A stretch of DNA of 64,000 nucleotides. Origin: Bacteroidota bacterium (GTDB lineage Bacteria; Bacteroidota; Bacteroidia; NS11-12g; UBA9320). Each line of letters starts with the position of its first letter. The stretch's first letter is position 1. The DNA lies in the NCBI GenBank assembly GCA_024679565.1, contig JAIBDD010000012.1, forward strand, positions 21,769 through 85,768. Direction: 5' to 3'. This document shows positions 19,029 to 26,143 of this stretch, one piece after another. Below the pieces are notes generated by a model. It saw nothing but the letters and a program-made list of their open reading frames with translations. It was not told where the DNA came from and searched no databases. Made by a program: the position numbers and the translations under genes.

Positions 19029-19822
19029 TACATATTTTGCTGCCAACCGATTTTTCAGAAAACGCCCAAAAGGCAGCAGATTTTGTATTCGAAATGTTCG
19101 GTGTTTCCAACTTTAAGTTAGTTCTAGTTCATGGTGTGGTTCCTCCAAGAACAACACCGGGTATGATGATTAACATCACCGACCTTATGCAAGAAGATGC
19201 TGAGCGCGACTTAAAGATTGAAAAAAAGAGGCTCGAAGAAAAGTATGACTGCCCAGGTTTGGTTCAAACCAAGGCTAAATTGGGGTACCTGCAAGATATA
19301 CTGCCAGCAATCATAGCAGCACATAATGCAGATATGATTGTAATGGGCACAAGAGGAGACAACACCATCGCCAATAAGGTACTAGGCTCTAACCCGGAAC
19401 AAATTGTAAGATTAGGTCTTTTGCCACTTCTTGCTGTTCCTACCGAATTCGAAATTGAGGAACGACCTAAAGTTTGCATCGCCACAACCAAGTCAGAAAT
19501 TCCACATGTGGAGGTTGTTGAACGCATTTTAAACAGTCTTAAAAATAAGCAGAAAACAAAACTTTCTGTTTTACATGTTCTTACAAGTGATACAGAAACT
19601 GCTCATAAGAGTTTGCCTTTAAACGGCATGCAGGTGGCGGTAGCTACTGAAATTGCCAACTCACCTGAAGAGGGTATTAACGTACATTTAGCTAACACAC
19701 ATTTGGACATGCTTGTGGTCTGTCATCGCCACAATTCGAGGATAGATTATTTGTTTAGCAGGAGTACCACAAAGAAGCTAACTGGCCAAATTCATGTGCC
19801 ATTACTGATTTTACCAGGTTAA
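19025..19822 (+). CDS. Universal stress protein
   Basis: UspA domain in the first 140 residues: MIHILLPTDFSENAQKAADFV, then MIVMGTRGDNTIANKVLGSN and the closing LLPLLAVP, so the nucleotide-binding loop is present. The second half (140-265) is a divergent repeat ending IHVPLLILPG. It is the last gene of the stress cluster, coupled to the preceding small gene by an ATGA overlap, and converges on the unknown gene at 19825. Confidence 0.88.
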   Translation: MIHILLPTDFSENAQKAADFVFEMFGVSNFKLVLVHGVVPPRTTPGMMINITDLMQEDAERDLKIEKKRLEEKYDCPGLVQTKAKLGYLQDILPAIIAAHNADMIVMGTRGDNTIANKVLGSNPEQIVRLGLLPLLAVPTEFEIEERPKVCIATTKSEIPHVEVVERILNSLKNKQKTKLSVLHVLTSDTETAHKSLPLNGMQVAVATEIANSPEEGINVHLANTHLDMLVVCHRHNSRIDYLFSRSTTKKLTGQIHVPLLILPG

Positions 19823-19824
19823 CT

Positions 19825-20301
19825 TTATACATACTTAGACAACCAAGTTGCCTTAAGTGGTTTCGTAATTTCGCCAATCAATCCTTTGTTTGGCACCAAC
19901 ATATCCAAGAAGATAGAATTTGGGTGCAATTGATTGTTTTCAAGTTTTGCTTTGACTTCGTTTGCATGAAAGGCAGACAACGCACCATTTTCAAGGTGGT
20001 ATGTTCTTAGTCGATTAAACAGGTCTAGATCATATTTGGTGTCTAACTCGCGAAAGATTTGTACAGAAGTGTCTATACTACAGCCTGAGGCTTCGGCACT
20101 TTTTTCATCAACACCTAATATAATTATTTGGTTGTATAAAATGCTGAAACCACAATCCAGTTTACTGCCGTGTGCTGACCATTCAGCACAAAAGTTAGCT
20201 AGTAGTTGATTAATAGAATGCTGTTCATCTGCAGACAGTGCTCGTTTTGAACCATACATCCATAACCTTGATTCTGGCGATAATTGATCCCAATTATTCA
20301 T
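19825..20301 (-). CDS. Conserved hypothetical protein (often mislabelled 'ABC transporter ATPase')
   Basis: The start is taken at MNNWDQLSP just downstream of the preceding stop. The protein is 158 aa with no signal peptide. It shows the pattern SRLWMYGSKRALS, WSAHGSKLDCGFSILYNQIIILGVDE, SGCSIDTSVQIFREL. I remember this as a widespread Bacteroidota family that databases label an ABC transporter ATPase, yet no Walker A or B motif is visible, so that label would be wrong. Its position at the end of the Fe-S oxidoreductase cluster may hint at a link to it. Function unknown. Confidence 0.75.
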   Translation of the reverse strand: MNNWDQLSPESRLWMYGSKRALSADEQHSINQLLANFCAEWSAHGSKLDCGFSILYNQIIILGVDEKSAEASGCSIDTSVQIFRELDTKYDLDLFNRLRTYHLENGALSAFHANEVKAKLENNQLHPNSIFLDMLVPNKGLIGEITKPLKATWLSKYV

Positions 20302-20302
20302 C

Positions 20303-21094
20303 TTATAAATCGTTGGCGTTAGCAACTAATTCGGCTAAGTCCATAACTTGAACCTCGCCCTCCTTGTTAAAATGTTTAACTCCATCAGTCAACATGGTCA
20401 TGCAAAACGGGCAGTTCGACGCAACGATGGTAGCCTTTGTTTCTAGTGCCTCTTCGGCTCGATCCACGTTAACTTCCTTAGTCCCTTTTTCAGCTTCTTT
20501 AAAGATTTGAGCACCTCCAGCACCACAACAAAATCCATTACTGCGACAACGTTTTAGTTCAACGAGTTCTGCATCAAGTTTTTTAAGAATATCTCGAGGG
20601 GCGTCGTAAATACCATTCGCTCTCCCGATATAACAACTATCGTGGTAGGTAATCTTTTTGCCTTTATAATCGCCCTTGCCAAATGTTAGTTTCCCTTGGT
20701 TGATTAGATCTTGAATGTATGAAGTATGGTGCATTACATCATAATTTCCACCTAAGTCTGGATATTCATTCTTAAGGGTATTGAAGCAATGCGGGCAAGT
20801 GGTTAATATTTTAGTAATGCCATAGCCATTCATGATAGATATGTTGTTCATGGCCTGCATTTGAAAAAGAAACTCATTTCCTGAACGTTTTGCAGGGTCG
20901 CCAGTACAACTTTCTTCCTTGCCCAAGATGGCAAAGTTTATTTCCAAGTGCGACAAAATCTTAGCCATGGCCTTGGTGATTTTTTGAGCCCGTTCGTCAA
21001 AGCTTCCTGCGCAACCAACCCAAAAAAGAACGTCGGGAGTAACACCTTTTGCATTTAGTTCTGCAACAGTTGGAACGTGTATCTTTTCTGCCAT
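20303..21094 (-). CDS. Fe-S oxidoreductase subunit with two cysteine-rich CCG domains (HdrB/GlcF-like)
   Basis: Two CCG domains are visible: CPHCFNTLKNEYP in the first half and CCGAGGAQIF with CPFCMTML in the second, plus FWVGCAGSFDERAQ at the start and YHDSCYIGRANG in the middle. Such domains bind a non-cubane Fe-S cluster in heterodisulfide reductase B and related electron-transfer subunits. Its partner is the membrane 4Fe-4S protein encoded two genes upstream. Together they resemble the Hdr/EtfD-type module that passes electrons from a cytosolic donor to menaquinone; the donor is not shown here. Confidence 0.88.
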   Translation of the reverse strand: MAEKIHVPTVAELNAKGVTPDVLFWVGCAGSFDERAQKITKAMAKILSHLEINFAILGKEESCTGDPAKRSGNEFLFQMQAMNNISIMNGYGITKILTTCPHCFNTLKNEYPDLGGNYDVMHHTSYIQDLINQGKLTFGKGDYKGKKITYHDSCYIGRANGIYDAPRDILKKLDAELVELKRCRSNGFCCGAGGAQIFKEAEKGTKEVNVDRAEEALETKATIVASNCPFCMTMLTDGVKHFNKEGEVQVMDLAELVANANDL

Positions 21095-21097
21095 TAC

Positions 21098-21520
21098 TTA
21101 GTCTTCAAACTCGTTTACAAAAATCGAGACCTTTTTAAATCCCTTGGTGAAATTACCCTTATATCGTGTTGATCGCACTGGGTGATTATCAATCCAATGA
21201 TAATTTCCGCCTCTTGGTTTGCCCATTAATAATGCATGGTATTTAAACTCGTGTTTGTTAAGCCATGTTTCTGTTACTTCTCTTGTTTCCTCAGTTCTTG
21301 AGGTAAAAAACGTGATAATATGGCCTTCTTCGTACCAGTGGTTGCATGCAATTAAGGCATCAGGGAATGGGTCTACAACAGCCATTCTTTCTGGATCTTC
21401 GTTTGGCACATCTTCTGTTATTGTGCCGTCAATATCGATTAAATAATTTTTGACCTTATCGTCTAAAATCGGGCTAATTTTTTCGCCATCGACAGTTACA
21501 TCTTTTAAATCTTTACTCAT
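21098..21520 (-). CDS. HAD-superfamily phosphatase-like protein
   Basis: A 140-residue protein with the HAD motif I (LIDIDGTITED: D-x-D-G-T), a motif II-like Thr/Ser in ITFFTSRTEE, and a Lys in the MGKPRGGNYHWIDN region, which then supplies the acidic motif late. It has no cap domain. The family hydrolyses small phosphate esters; the substrate is unknown. The gene lies between the two subunit genes of the Fe-S oxidoreductase, with a 4-base ATGA overlap with the membrane subunit and 3 bases before the CCG subunit, so it belongs to the same operon. Confidence 0.78.
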   Translation of the reverse strand: MSKDLKDVTVDGEKISPILDDKVKNYLIDIDGTITEDVPNEDPERMAVVDPFPDALIACNHWYEEGHIITFFTSRTEETREVTETWLNKHEFKYHALLMGKPRGGNYHWIDNHPVRSTRYKGNFTKGFKKVSIFVNEFED

Positions 21521-22818
21521 AATTCAGTTGTCCATTTGTCACGATCTGTAGCAGGGAATTGCCACGGGGCGCCATTGTTTTCAATATTGGTAAACATCAT
21601 ATTTAGTTCATTTGGGGCTTCAGCTTTTTCCATAACTAAATACTGTCTTAATTGACCAATTACATTTAACGGGTCTATATTTATTGGGCAGGCTTCTGCA
21701 CAAGCATTACAGCTGTTGCACGCCCACAATTCTTCTGGAGTGATATAGGTTAAAAGGTTTTTGTCGTCTGGTTCTGTAATACCTGAATCCATACGTTTAC
21801 CTATTTCTTCCGCCCTGTCGCGCGTGTCCATCATTATCTTTCTTGGAGAAAGTACTTTACCAGTTGCGTTAGCCGGACAAACAGAAGTACACCTTCCGCA
21901 TTCGGTACAGGTATACGCGTCCATAATGTTTTTCCAACTTAAATCTGTTACGTCTTTTGCACCAAAACTTTCAGGTGGTGGAGCGTTTGGATCAGCCGAT
22001 GGGTCACCCATCATCATTTTAACTTCGTTGGTGATTGAACCAATATTGTCTACTTGACCTATTGGCTTCAATTTAGAGTAGAAGGTATTGGGGAAAGCCA
22101 GGATAATATGAAAGTGTTTTGAGTATGGTAGGAAGTTTAAGAAAACTAGAATGCCTAGGATGTGAAACCACCAAAAAACACGCTCAAATACAATTAATGT
22201 ACTTGTAGAGAATGAGTCAAAAAACGGAACCAAATATTGACTTACAGGAAAACTACCTGCATTCGCATAATGGTCAACACCCCGTGCTTGTAGTATTTGA
22301 TCGGTCGCATTCATCTTTAAAATAGCGGCCATTAATACAATTTCGGTTATCAGTATGATGGTGGCGTCTTTGGTAGGCCAACCCTTCATTTCTGGCTTAT
22401 GGAATCGAGGTATTCTGCTAATAAACCGTCGCGTTAAGAAAACGACACACCCAACTAAAACTAATAGTGCAAGTATTTCGAAAAATGCGATAGCCACGTC
22501 ATAAACAGGACCCATAAAGGCAAAAATGCGGTGTGTCCCTAGTATGCCATCAAGCATGATTTCAAGTACCTCAATATTGATGAGTAAAAAACCTGCGTAT
22601 ACAAAAAAGTGAAGAATGGCGGGTATCGGTCTTGCTACCATTTTAGTTTGTCCAAAGGCCACTTTGAGCATGATGGACCAGCGTTTCTTGGGTTGGTCGC
22701 TCCGATTTTCGTCTCGACCAAGTAGAATGTTTCTTCTTATTTTAGAAACGTTTTTATAAAAAAAATAGATCGCGATTCCGAGTGCGATAACAAATAAAAT
22801 TTGCTGTGCTATTTGCAT
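21517..22818 (-). CDS. Membrane-bound 4Fe-4S oxidoreductase subunit (HdrC/NarI-like)
   Basis: The N-terminal half has about five or six membrane helices resembling a b-type cytochrome NarI-like domain with conserved histidines (for example PAILHFFVYAGFL). The C-terminal part is a cytosolic ferredoxin domain with two 4Fe-4S motifs, CTECGRCTSVCP and CNSCNACAEACP. It probably passes electrons between the CCG subunit encoded downstream and the quinone pool. In many bacteria the two halves are fused in one protein; here they are separate and split by a HAD gene. Confidence 0.88.
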   Translation of the reverse strand: MQIAQQILFVIALGIAIYFFYKNVSKIRRNILLGRDENRSDQPKKRWSIMLKVAFGQTKMVARPIPAILHFFVYAGFLLINIEVLEIMLDGILGTHRIFAFMGPVYDVAIAFFEILALLVLVGCVVFLTRRFISRIPRFHKPEMKGWPTKDATIILITEIVLMAAILKMNATDQILQARGVDHYANAGSFPVSQYLVPFFDSFSTSTLIVFERVFWWFHILGILVFLNFLPYSKHFHIILAFPNTFYSKLKPIGQVDNIGSITNEVKMMMGDPSADPNAPPPESFGAKDVTDLSWKNIMDAYTCTECGRCTSVCPANATGKVLSPRKIMMDTRDRAEEIGKRMDSGITEPDDKNLLTYITPEELWACNSCNACAEACPINIDPLNVIGQLRQYLVMEKAEAPNELNMMFTNIENNGAPWQFPATDRDKWTTEL

Positions 22819-22920
22819 AAAGCGAAAATAGTTAATGCCCTTTATACCAACGCATTTGTGCTTATAGAAGTTTTGCCCATGTGTTCTATTTGTAGGAATA
22901 AAAAATTTAGAAAATAAGCG

Positions 22921-22950
22921 TTTGAAAAAATGAAATAAGTAATACTTTTG
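22921..22950 (+). promoter_or_regulatory. tRNA-Phe promoter
   Basis: TTTG at 22921-22924 and TACTTTTG at 22943-22950, separated by 18 bases, match both boxes of the Bacteroidota promoter consensus. A small hairpin (CCTCTT-GAAA-AAGAGG, 22955-22970) lies between the promoter and the mature tRNA. Confidence 0.75.
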
Positions 22951-22975
22951 CAGTCCTCTTGAAAAAGAGGGGAAC

Positions 22976-23048
22976 GGTGCGGTAGCTCAGTTGGTAGAGC
23001 AATGGACTGAAAATCCATGTGTCGGCGGTTCAAACCCGCCCCACACCA
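22976..23048 (+). tRNA. tRNA-Phe (anticodon GAA)
   Basis: A cloverleaf can be drawn: acceptor GGTGCGG/CCACACC, D arm GCTC...GAGC, anticodon stem ATGGA/TCCAT with loop CTGAAAA (anticodon GAA), T arm GGCGG-TTCAAAC-CCGCC, and discriminator A. The CCA end is not encoded. The fifth acceptor pair is a C/A mismatch (22980 against 23043), which is odd. It is preceded by a strong promoter and followed by an intrinsic terminator. Confidence 0.95.
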
Positions 23049-23053
23049 CTTTT

Positions 23054-23083
23054 AAAGCTCGGCATTTGCCGAGCTTTTTTTTT
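23054..23083 (+). terminator. Intrinsic terminator after tRNA-Phe
   Basis: AAGCTCGGC-ATTT-GCCGAGCTT, a perfect 9-bp stem followed by a run of T, starting a few bases after the tRNA 3' end. Confidence 0.9.
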
Positions 23084-23481
23084 GCAAAAAATCTATGTGG
23101 CGGACGCCCCCCTACCCCGATCGACGCAGGAGCATCGGGGACACCACAGAAAGACCCAACTTCGGTTGGGTCTTTTTTTATGAAGGGATTTTTAAGGAAA
23201 TCCTTTTGATGAACGCCACACATAACAAAACGACCTATCGCAGGCGTGGCCTCGCTTCTGAATGGAGTTTTTTGAATATTATTTGCCGGTTTCAGTTGGT
23301 CGCCAGATGCATAGAAATTACCGGCTCAGTACTTAGGTATACTTTGAGAATTGACAGAGTTAATATCAACTTTTGTAGGACTGGACGTCAAGTAGTAAAT
23401 TAGCTTTTTACAAACGTTAATGAGTTTGACTCACATTGTTTTTATGCAATGCGTTAAGGATAATTAAAACAGTAAGAAATT
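23084..23481. other. Gene-free region with stacked hairpins
   Basis: This 400-base stretch between the tRNA terminator and the AraC-type gene has no convincing gene; the track ORFs across it overlap the tRNA. It holds a GC-rich segment with an inverted repeat CCCCGAT...ATCGGGG (about 23116-23141), a strong UUCG-loop terminator (23151-23179), and a weaker inverted repeat GGATTT...AAATCC (about 23185-23205). The last 250 bases before the regulator gene show no clear structure. Confidence 0.6.
23151..23179 (+). terminator. UUCG-loop intrinsic terminator
   Basis: AGACCCAAC-TTCG-GTTGGGTCT, a perfect 9-bp stem with a UUCG tetraloop followed by a T run. It is the second terminator-like hairpin in 100 bases, with no gene between it and the first, so either it backs up the tRNA terminator or it ends a small transcript. 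Confidence 0.8.
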
Positions 23482-24549
23482 ATGCCACTATACATGGACA
23501 TCCACACAGTTGATACTGACGAATTTTCGGCTGAAGATGTGGTGAAAGCACATATGGAAGACCTCGCTATTCAGGACAATTTTGGTGTAAAGCAACTGAA
23601 GTATTGGGTAAATGAGCAAGCCAAGACCATCTTTTGTTTGATGGAAGGTCCAGATAAAGATGCGTGTAATCAAGTGCATCTTCAGTCACATGGAAACACC
23701 GCATGTAACATCATTGAGGTAGCAGACAATGAGTACAATTTGTTTATGGGACAAGGCTCAGATATAAATGATCTTGCAACCACCAACTCAGGAGAACTTG
23801 ACCCAGGGTATAGAACAATCCTTTTAACCAATATTGTGGCTTTCAAAAAAGAAGACCAAGAAATACACAGACAAGTATTGAAGGTTATTACCGATCACAA
23901 CGGTATAATCGTCCGAGAACCAGATCATCAAACGATGGCAACGTTCATGTATGCCGATGACGCAATAACATGTGCAACAGCCCTTAAAGAATTATTTGAC
24001 GTTAAAAACGAAAGTCTGGAATATAATTTGGCCGTTGTAAGCGGTAGACCTGTAGACGAAGAAGGTGAAACGTTTTTTAAGGAAACAAAGTTGAGGGTTA
24101 ATGGTCTATGCGCATTAGGCTTGAACCGAATGCTATATCTCGACAAGGAAACGATTGCTTTATCCAACAAAGAACTGTCAGGTCACTACGAAAAACATAA
24201 CAACTTTACCGTTTTAGATAATGATGACCTTCGTTTCTCGACATATCTGTCTAAGATTATTCAAGACAACCTTACACGATCTGACTTTACCACCGCTGGG
24301 TTATTTACCTCACTGGGCTTTAGTAAATCGCAAGCAAGTCGAAAAATTAAGGTCTTAACTGGGATGTCACCAAATCAACTAATACAAGAGTCTCGTTTGC
24401 TTACTGCACTAAGTGCAATGGGGAATTCCCAAAAAACAATAGCTGAAATAGGCTATGATTCTGGTTTTAATAGCCCTACTTATTTTACCAGGGTTTTTAA
24501 GAAACGCTTTAGGGTTTCTCCCACAGATTTTGCTTTACAATTAGTATAA
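23482..24549 (+). CDS. AraC-family regulator with N-terminal DUF4242 and degenerate cyclase-like domain
   Basis: There appear to be three parts. Residues 1-90 match DUF4242 (opening MPLYMDIHTVDTDEFSAEDVVKAH, then CLMEGPDKDACNQVHLQSHG), a small domain described as nickel-binding in a Streptomyces homologue. Residues about 105-235 resemble a class III nucleotidyl cyclase fold without evident catalytic residues (inferred). Residues 255-355 are the AraC double helix-turn-helix (LGFSKSQASRKIKVLTGMSPNQLI...IGYDSGFNSPTYFTRVFKKRF). It probably activates the nitrilase and DinB genes just downstream in response to a ligand sensed by the N-terminal part. The domain order is unusual. Confidence 0.82.
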   Translation: MPLYMDIHTVDTDEFSAEDVVKAHMEDLAIQDNFGVKQLKYWVNEQAKTIFCLMEGPDKDACNQVHLQSHGNTACNIIEVADNEYNLFMGQGSDINDLATTNSGELDPGYRTILLTNIVAFKKEDQEIHRQVLKVITDHNGIIVREPDHQTMATFMYADDAITCATALKELFDVKNESLEYNLAVVSGRPVDEEGETFFKETKLRVNGLCALGLNRMLYLDKETIALSNKELSGHYEKHNNFTVLDNDDLRFSTYLSKIIQDNLTRSDFTTAGLFTSLGFSKSQASRKIKVLTGMSPNQLIQESRLLTALSAMGNSQKTIAEIGYDSGFNSPTYFTRVFKKRFRVSPTDFALQLV

Positions 24550-24566
24550 GGGTAGAAAAATAGAAA

Positions 24567-24596
24567 TTGAATCAATTGTTTCATCATTTGAATCAA
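24567..24596 (+). promoter_or_regulatory. Candidate AraC-type operator (direct repeat TTGAATCAA)
   Basis: Two exact copies of TTGAATCAA at 24567-24575 and 24588-24596, spaced 21 bases start to start (two helical turns), lie between the AraC-type gene and the nitrilase gene. AraC-family activators typically bind such direct repeats upstream of a weak promoter. A CAACTTTG box (7 of 8 to the -7 consensus) follows at 24626-24633. Confidence 0.5.
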
Positions 24597-24667
24597 CCTT
24601 GAAATAGTTATGCCTTAACAGGCTGCAACTTTGCATCATAGAGTTTCATTAAAACAAAAGAAATAAC

Positions 24668-25588
24668 ATGATGACTAAAACAAAAATAGCAGCAGCACAA
24701 TTAACACCTGTATTCCTCAATAAAGAGAAAACGGTAAAAAAAGCATGTGAAGCAATTTTAGAAGCAGGTGCGAAAGGCGCCAAAGTAATTGTATTTCCAG
24801 AAGCATTTATATCGGGTTACCCGGATTGGGTCTGGTTAATTCCAAATAGCAAAGGAGCAGATTTAAACGCTTTGTATGTTGAACTCGTTGAAAATGCCGT
24901 AACGATCCCAGATAATTCCACAAATCAACTATGTGAGGCAGCTAAACAAGCTGGTATTAGTGTTGTAATGGGGATGCATGAACGCAACTCCGAAACAAGT
25001 GGGACAAGTCTATACAATAGCTTATTGTTCATAAGCGATGAAGGTGAAATAACAGGCAAACACCGTAAGTTGATACCAACCGGTGGTGAAAGGCTTATTT
25101 GGGCACAAGGAGATGGGTCTACATTCAAATCGTACGATACAAAAGCAGGAAAAATAGCAGGCTTGATTTGCTGGGAAAACTATATGCCTTTAGCCAGAAA
25201 CGCAGTATATGAAACAGGTGCTCAAATACTAGCTGCACCTACTTGGGATAAAAGCCCTAACTGGCAGCAATCCATGCAGCACAACGCACGTGAAGGAGGG
25301 TTGTTCGTAGTCAGCACGTGTATGGCCATTCGCAAGAATGATATACCCGACGAATATGATTTTAAAAACCTATATCCCGAAGGAAGAGAATGGATCAATC
25401 CTGGCAATAGTTGCATCATAGATCCTAAAGGACAAATCATTGCTGGACCATTAGAAGCCGAAGAAGGGATTCTTTACGCAGATATTGATTTAAATACAAT
25501 TACGGAGGCAAAGCGCATGTTCGATGTGGTAGGTCATTATTCAAGACCTGATGTCTTCAATTTTTCAGTTAAAACCAACCAAAAATAA
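24668..25588 (+). CDS. Nitrilase-family carbon-nitrogen hydrolase
   Basis: All three catalytic residues of the nitrilase superfamily are visible: Glu in FPEAF (about residue 45), Lys in KHRKLIPT (about 135) and Cys in GLICWENYMP (about 168). The PEAFISGYPDW and CWENYMPLAR segments match true nitrilases (branch 1, converting nitriles or cyanide to acids plus ammonia) better than amidases or beta-ureidopropionases. The 306 aa length is normal. The gene follows the AraC-type regulator by 118 bases and precedes the DinB-like gene by 10, so the two enzymes probably share one mRNA. A start at the second Met (24671) is equally possible. Confidence 0.9.
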   Translation: MMTKTKIAAAQLTPVFLNKEKTVKKACEAILEAGAKGAKVIVFPEAFISGYPDWVWLIPNSKGADLNALYVELVENAVTIPDNSTNQLCEAAKQAGISVVMGMHERNSETSGTSLYNSLLFISDEGEITGKHRKLIPTGGERLIWAQGDGSTFKSYDTKAGKIAGLICWENYMPLARNAVYETGAQILAAPTWDKSPNWQQSMQHNAREGGLFVVSTCMAIRKNDIPDEYDFKNLYPEGREWINPGNSCIIDPKGQIIAGPLEAEEGILYADIDLNTITEAKRMFDVVGHYSRPDVFNFSVKTNQK

Positions 25589-25598
25589 CAAACAGAAT

Positions 25599-26087
25599 AT
25601 GTCAAATTTAAACACTCGTGCTAACGCACTAGCAGAGCGACTAATTACAGGCGCCAACACACTTGCAACCTTCGCAGAAGGATTATCAGATTCGGAATGG
25701 AACAAACCTGTTGTGGGAGATGGCCGAACAATTGGAGTTGTAGTTCATCATGTCGCCAATGTTTATCCTCTTGAAATAGAACTTGCACAAGTTTTGGCCT
25801 CAGGTAATTCCATTACAGAAGCGACTGTGGATGTTGTAAATGAAATGAATGCCCAGCATGCAGAAGAATTTGCACAGGTGAACAAACAAGAAACGCTGGC
25901 ACTCTTACGAAAAAATAGTAAAGTGGCTGCTGATTCGGTTCGTTCCTTCACAGATGCAGAATTGGATCAATCTGGTAAGGTATCACTGAATGCAAATGCA
26001 CCTCTAACTGCTCAGTTCTTTATTGAGGACCACGCCCTTCGTCATAGTTATCATCATTATGAAAAGATTCTACAAACTATAAAGTAA
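25599..26087 (+). CDS. DinB-like four-helix protein
   Basis: The start is at the ATG giving MSNLNTRANALAERL; the track start lies inside the nitrilase gene. The 162-residue helical protein has the DinB/YfiT-like pattern: a His in VVHHVANVYPLE near residue 50 and a C-terminal HALRHSYHHYEKI, together the usual metal-binding histidines. DinB-fold enzymes include thiol S-transferases and metal-dependent hydrolases. The position directly after the nitrilase suggests a role in the same detoxification or conversion pathway, but the reaction is unknown. Confidence 0.78.
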   Translation: MSNLNTRANALAERLITGANTLATFAEGLSDSEWNKPVVGDGRTIGVVVHHVANVYPLEIELAQVLASGNSITEATVDVVNEMNAQHAEEFAQVNKQETLALLRKNSKVAADSVRSFTDAELDQSGKVSLNANAPLTAQFFIEDHALRHSYHHYEKILQTIK

Positions 26088-26131
26088 TGTTTGAACGTTT
26101 TTACCCGTGATACAACCAACCACGTTATGCT

Positions 26132-26139
26132 TAATTTTG
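26132..26139 (+). promoter_or_regulatory. Candidate -7 box of the 26144 lipoprotein gene
   Basis: TAATTTTG matches TAnnTTTG and ends 4 bases before the ATG, which predicts a leaderless mRNA. No -33 element is seen at the usual distance. Confidence 0.4.
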
Positions 26140-26143
26140 GCAC

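Noticed and set aside
22991-23223. Two track ORFs (72 and 78 aa) across the tRNA-Phe region
   Set aside because: They run through the tRNA gene and its terminator on both strands; no protein-like composition.
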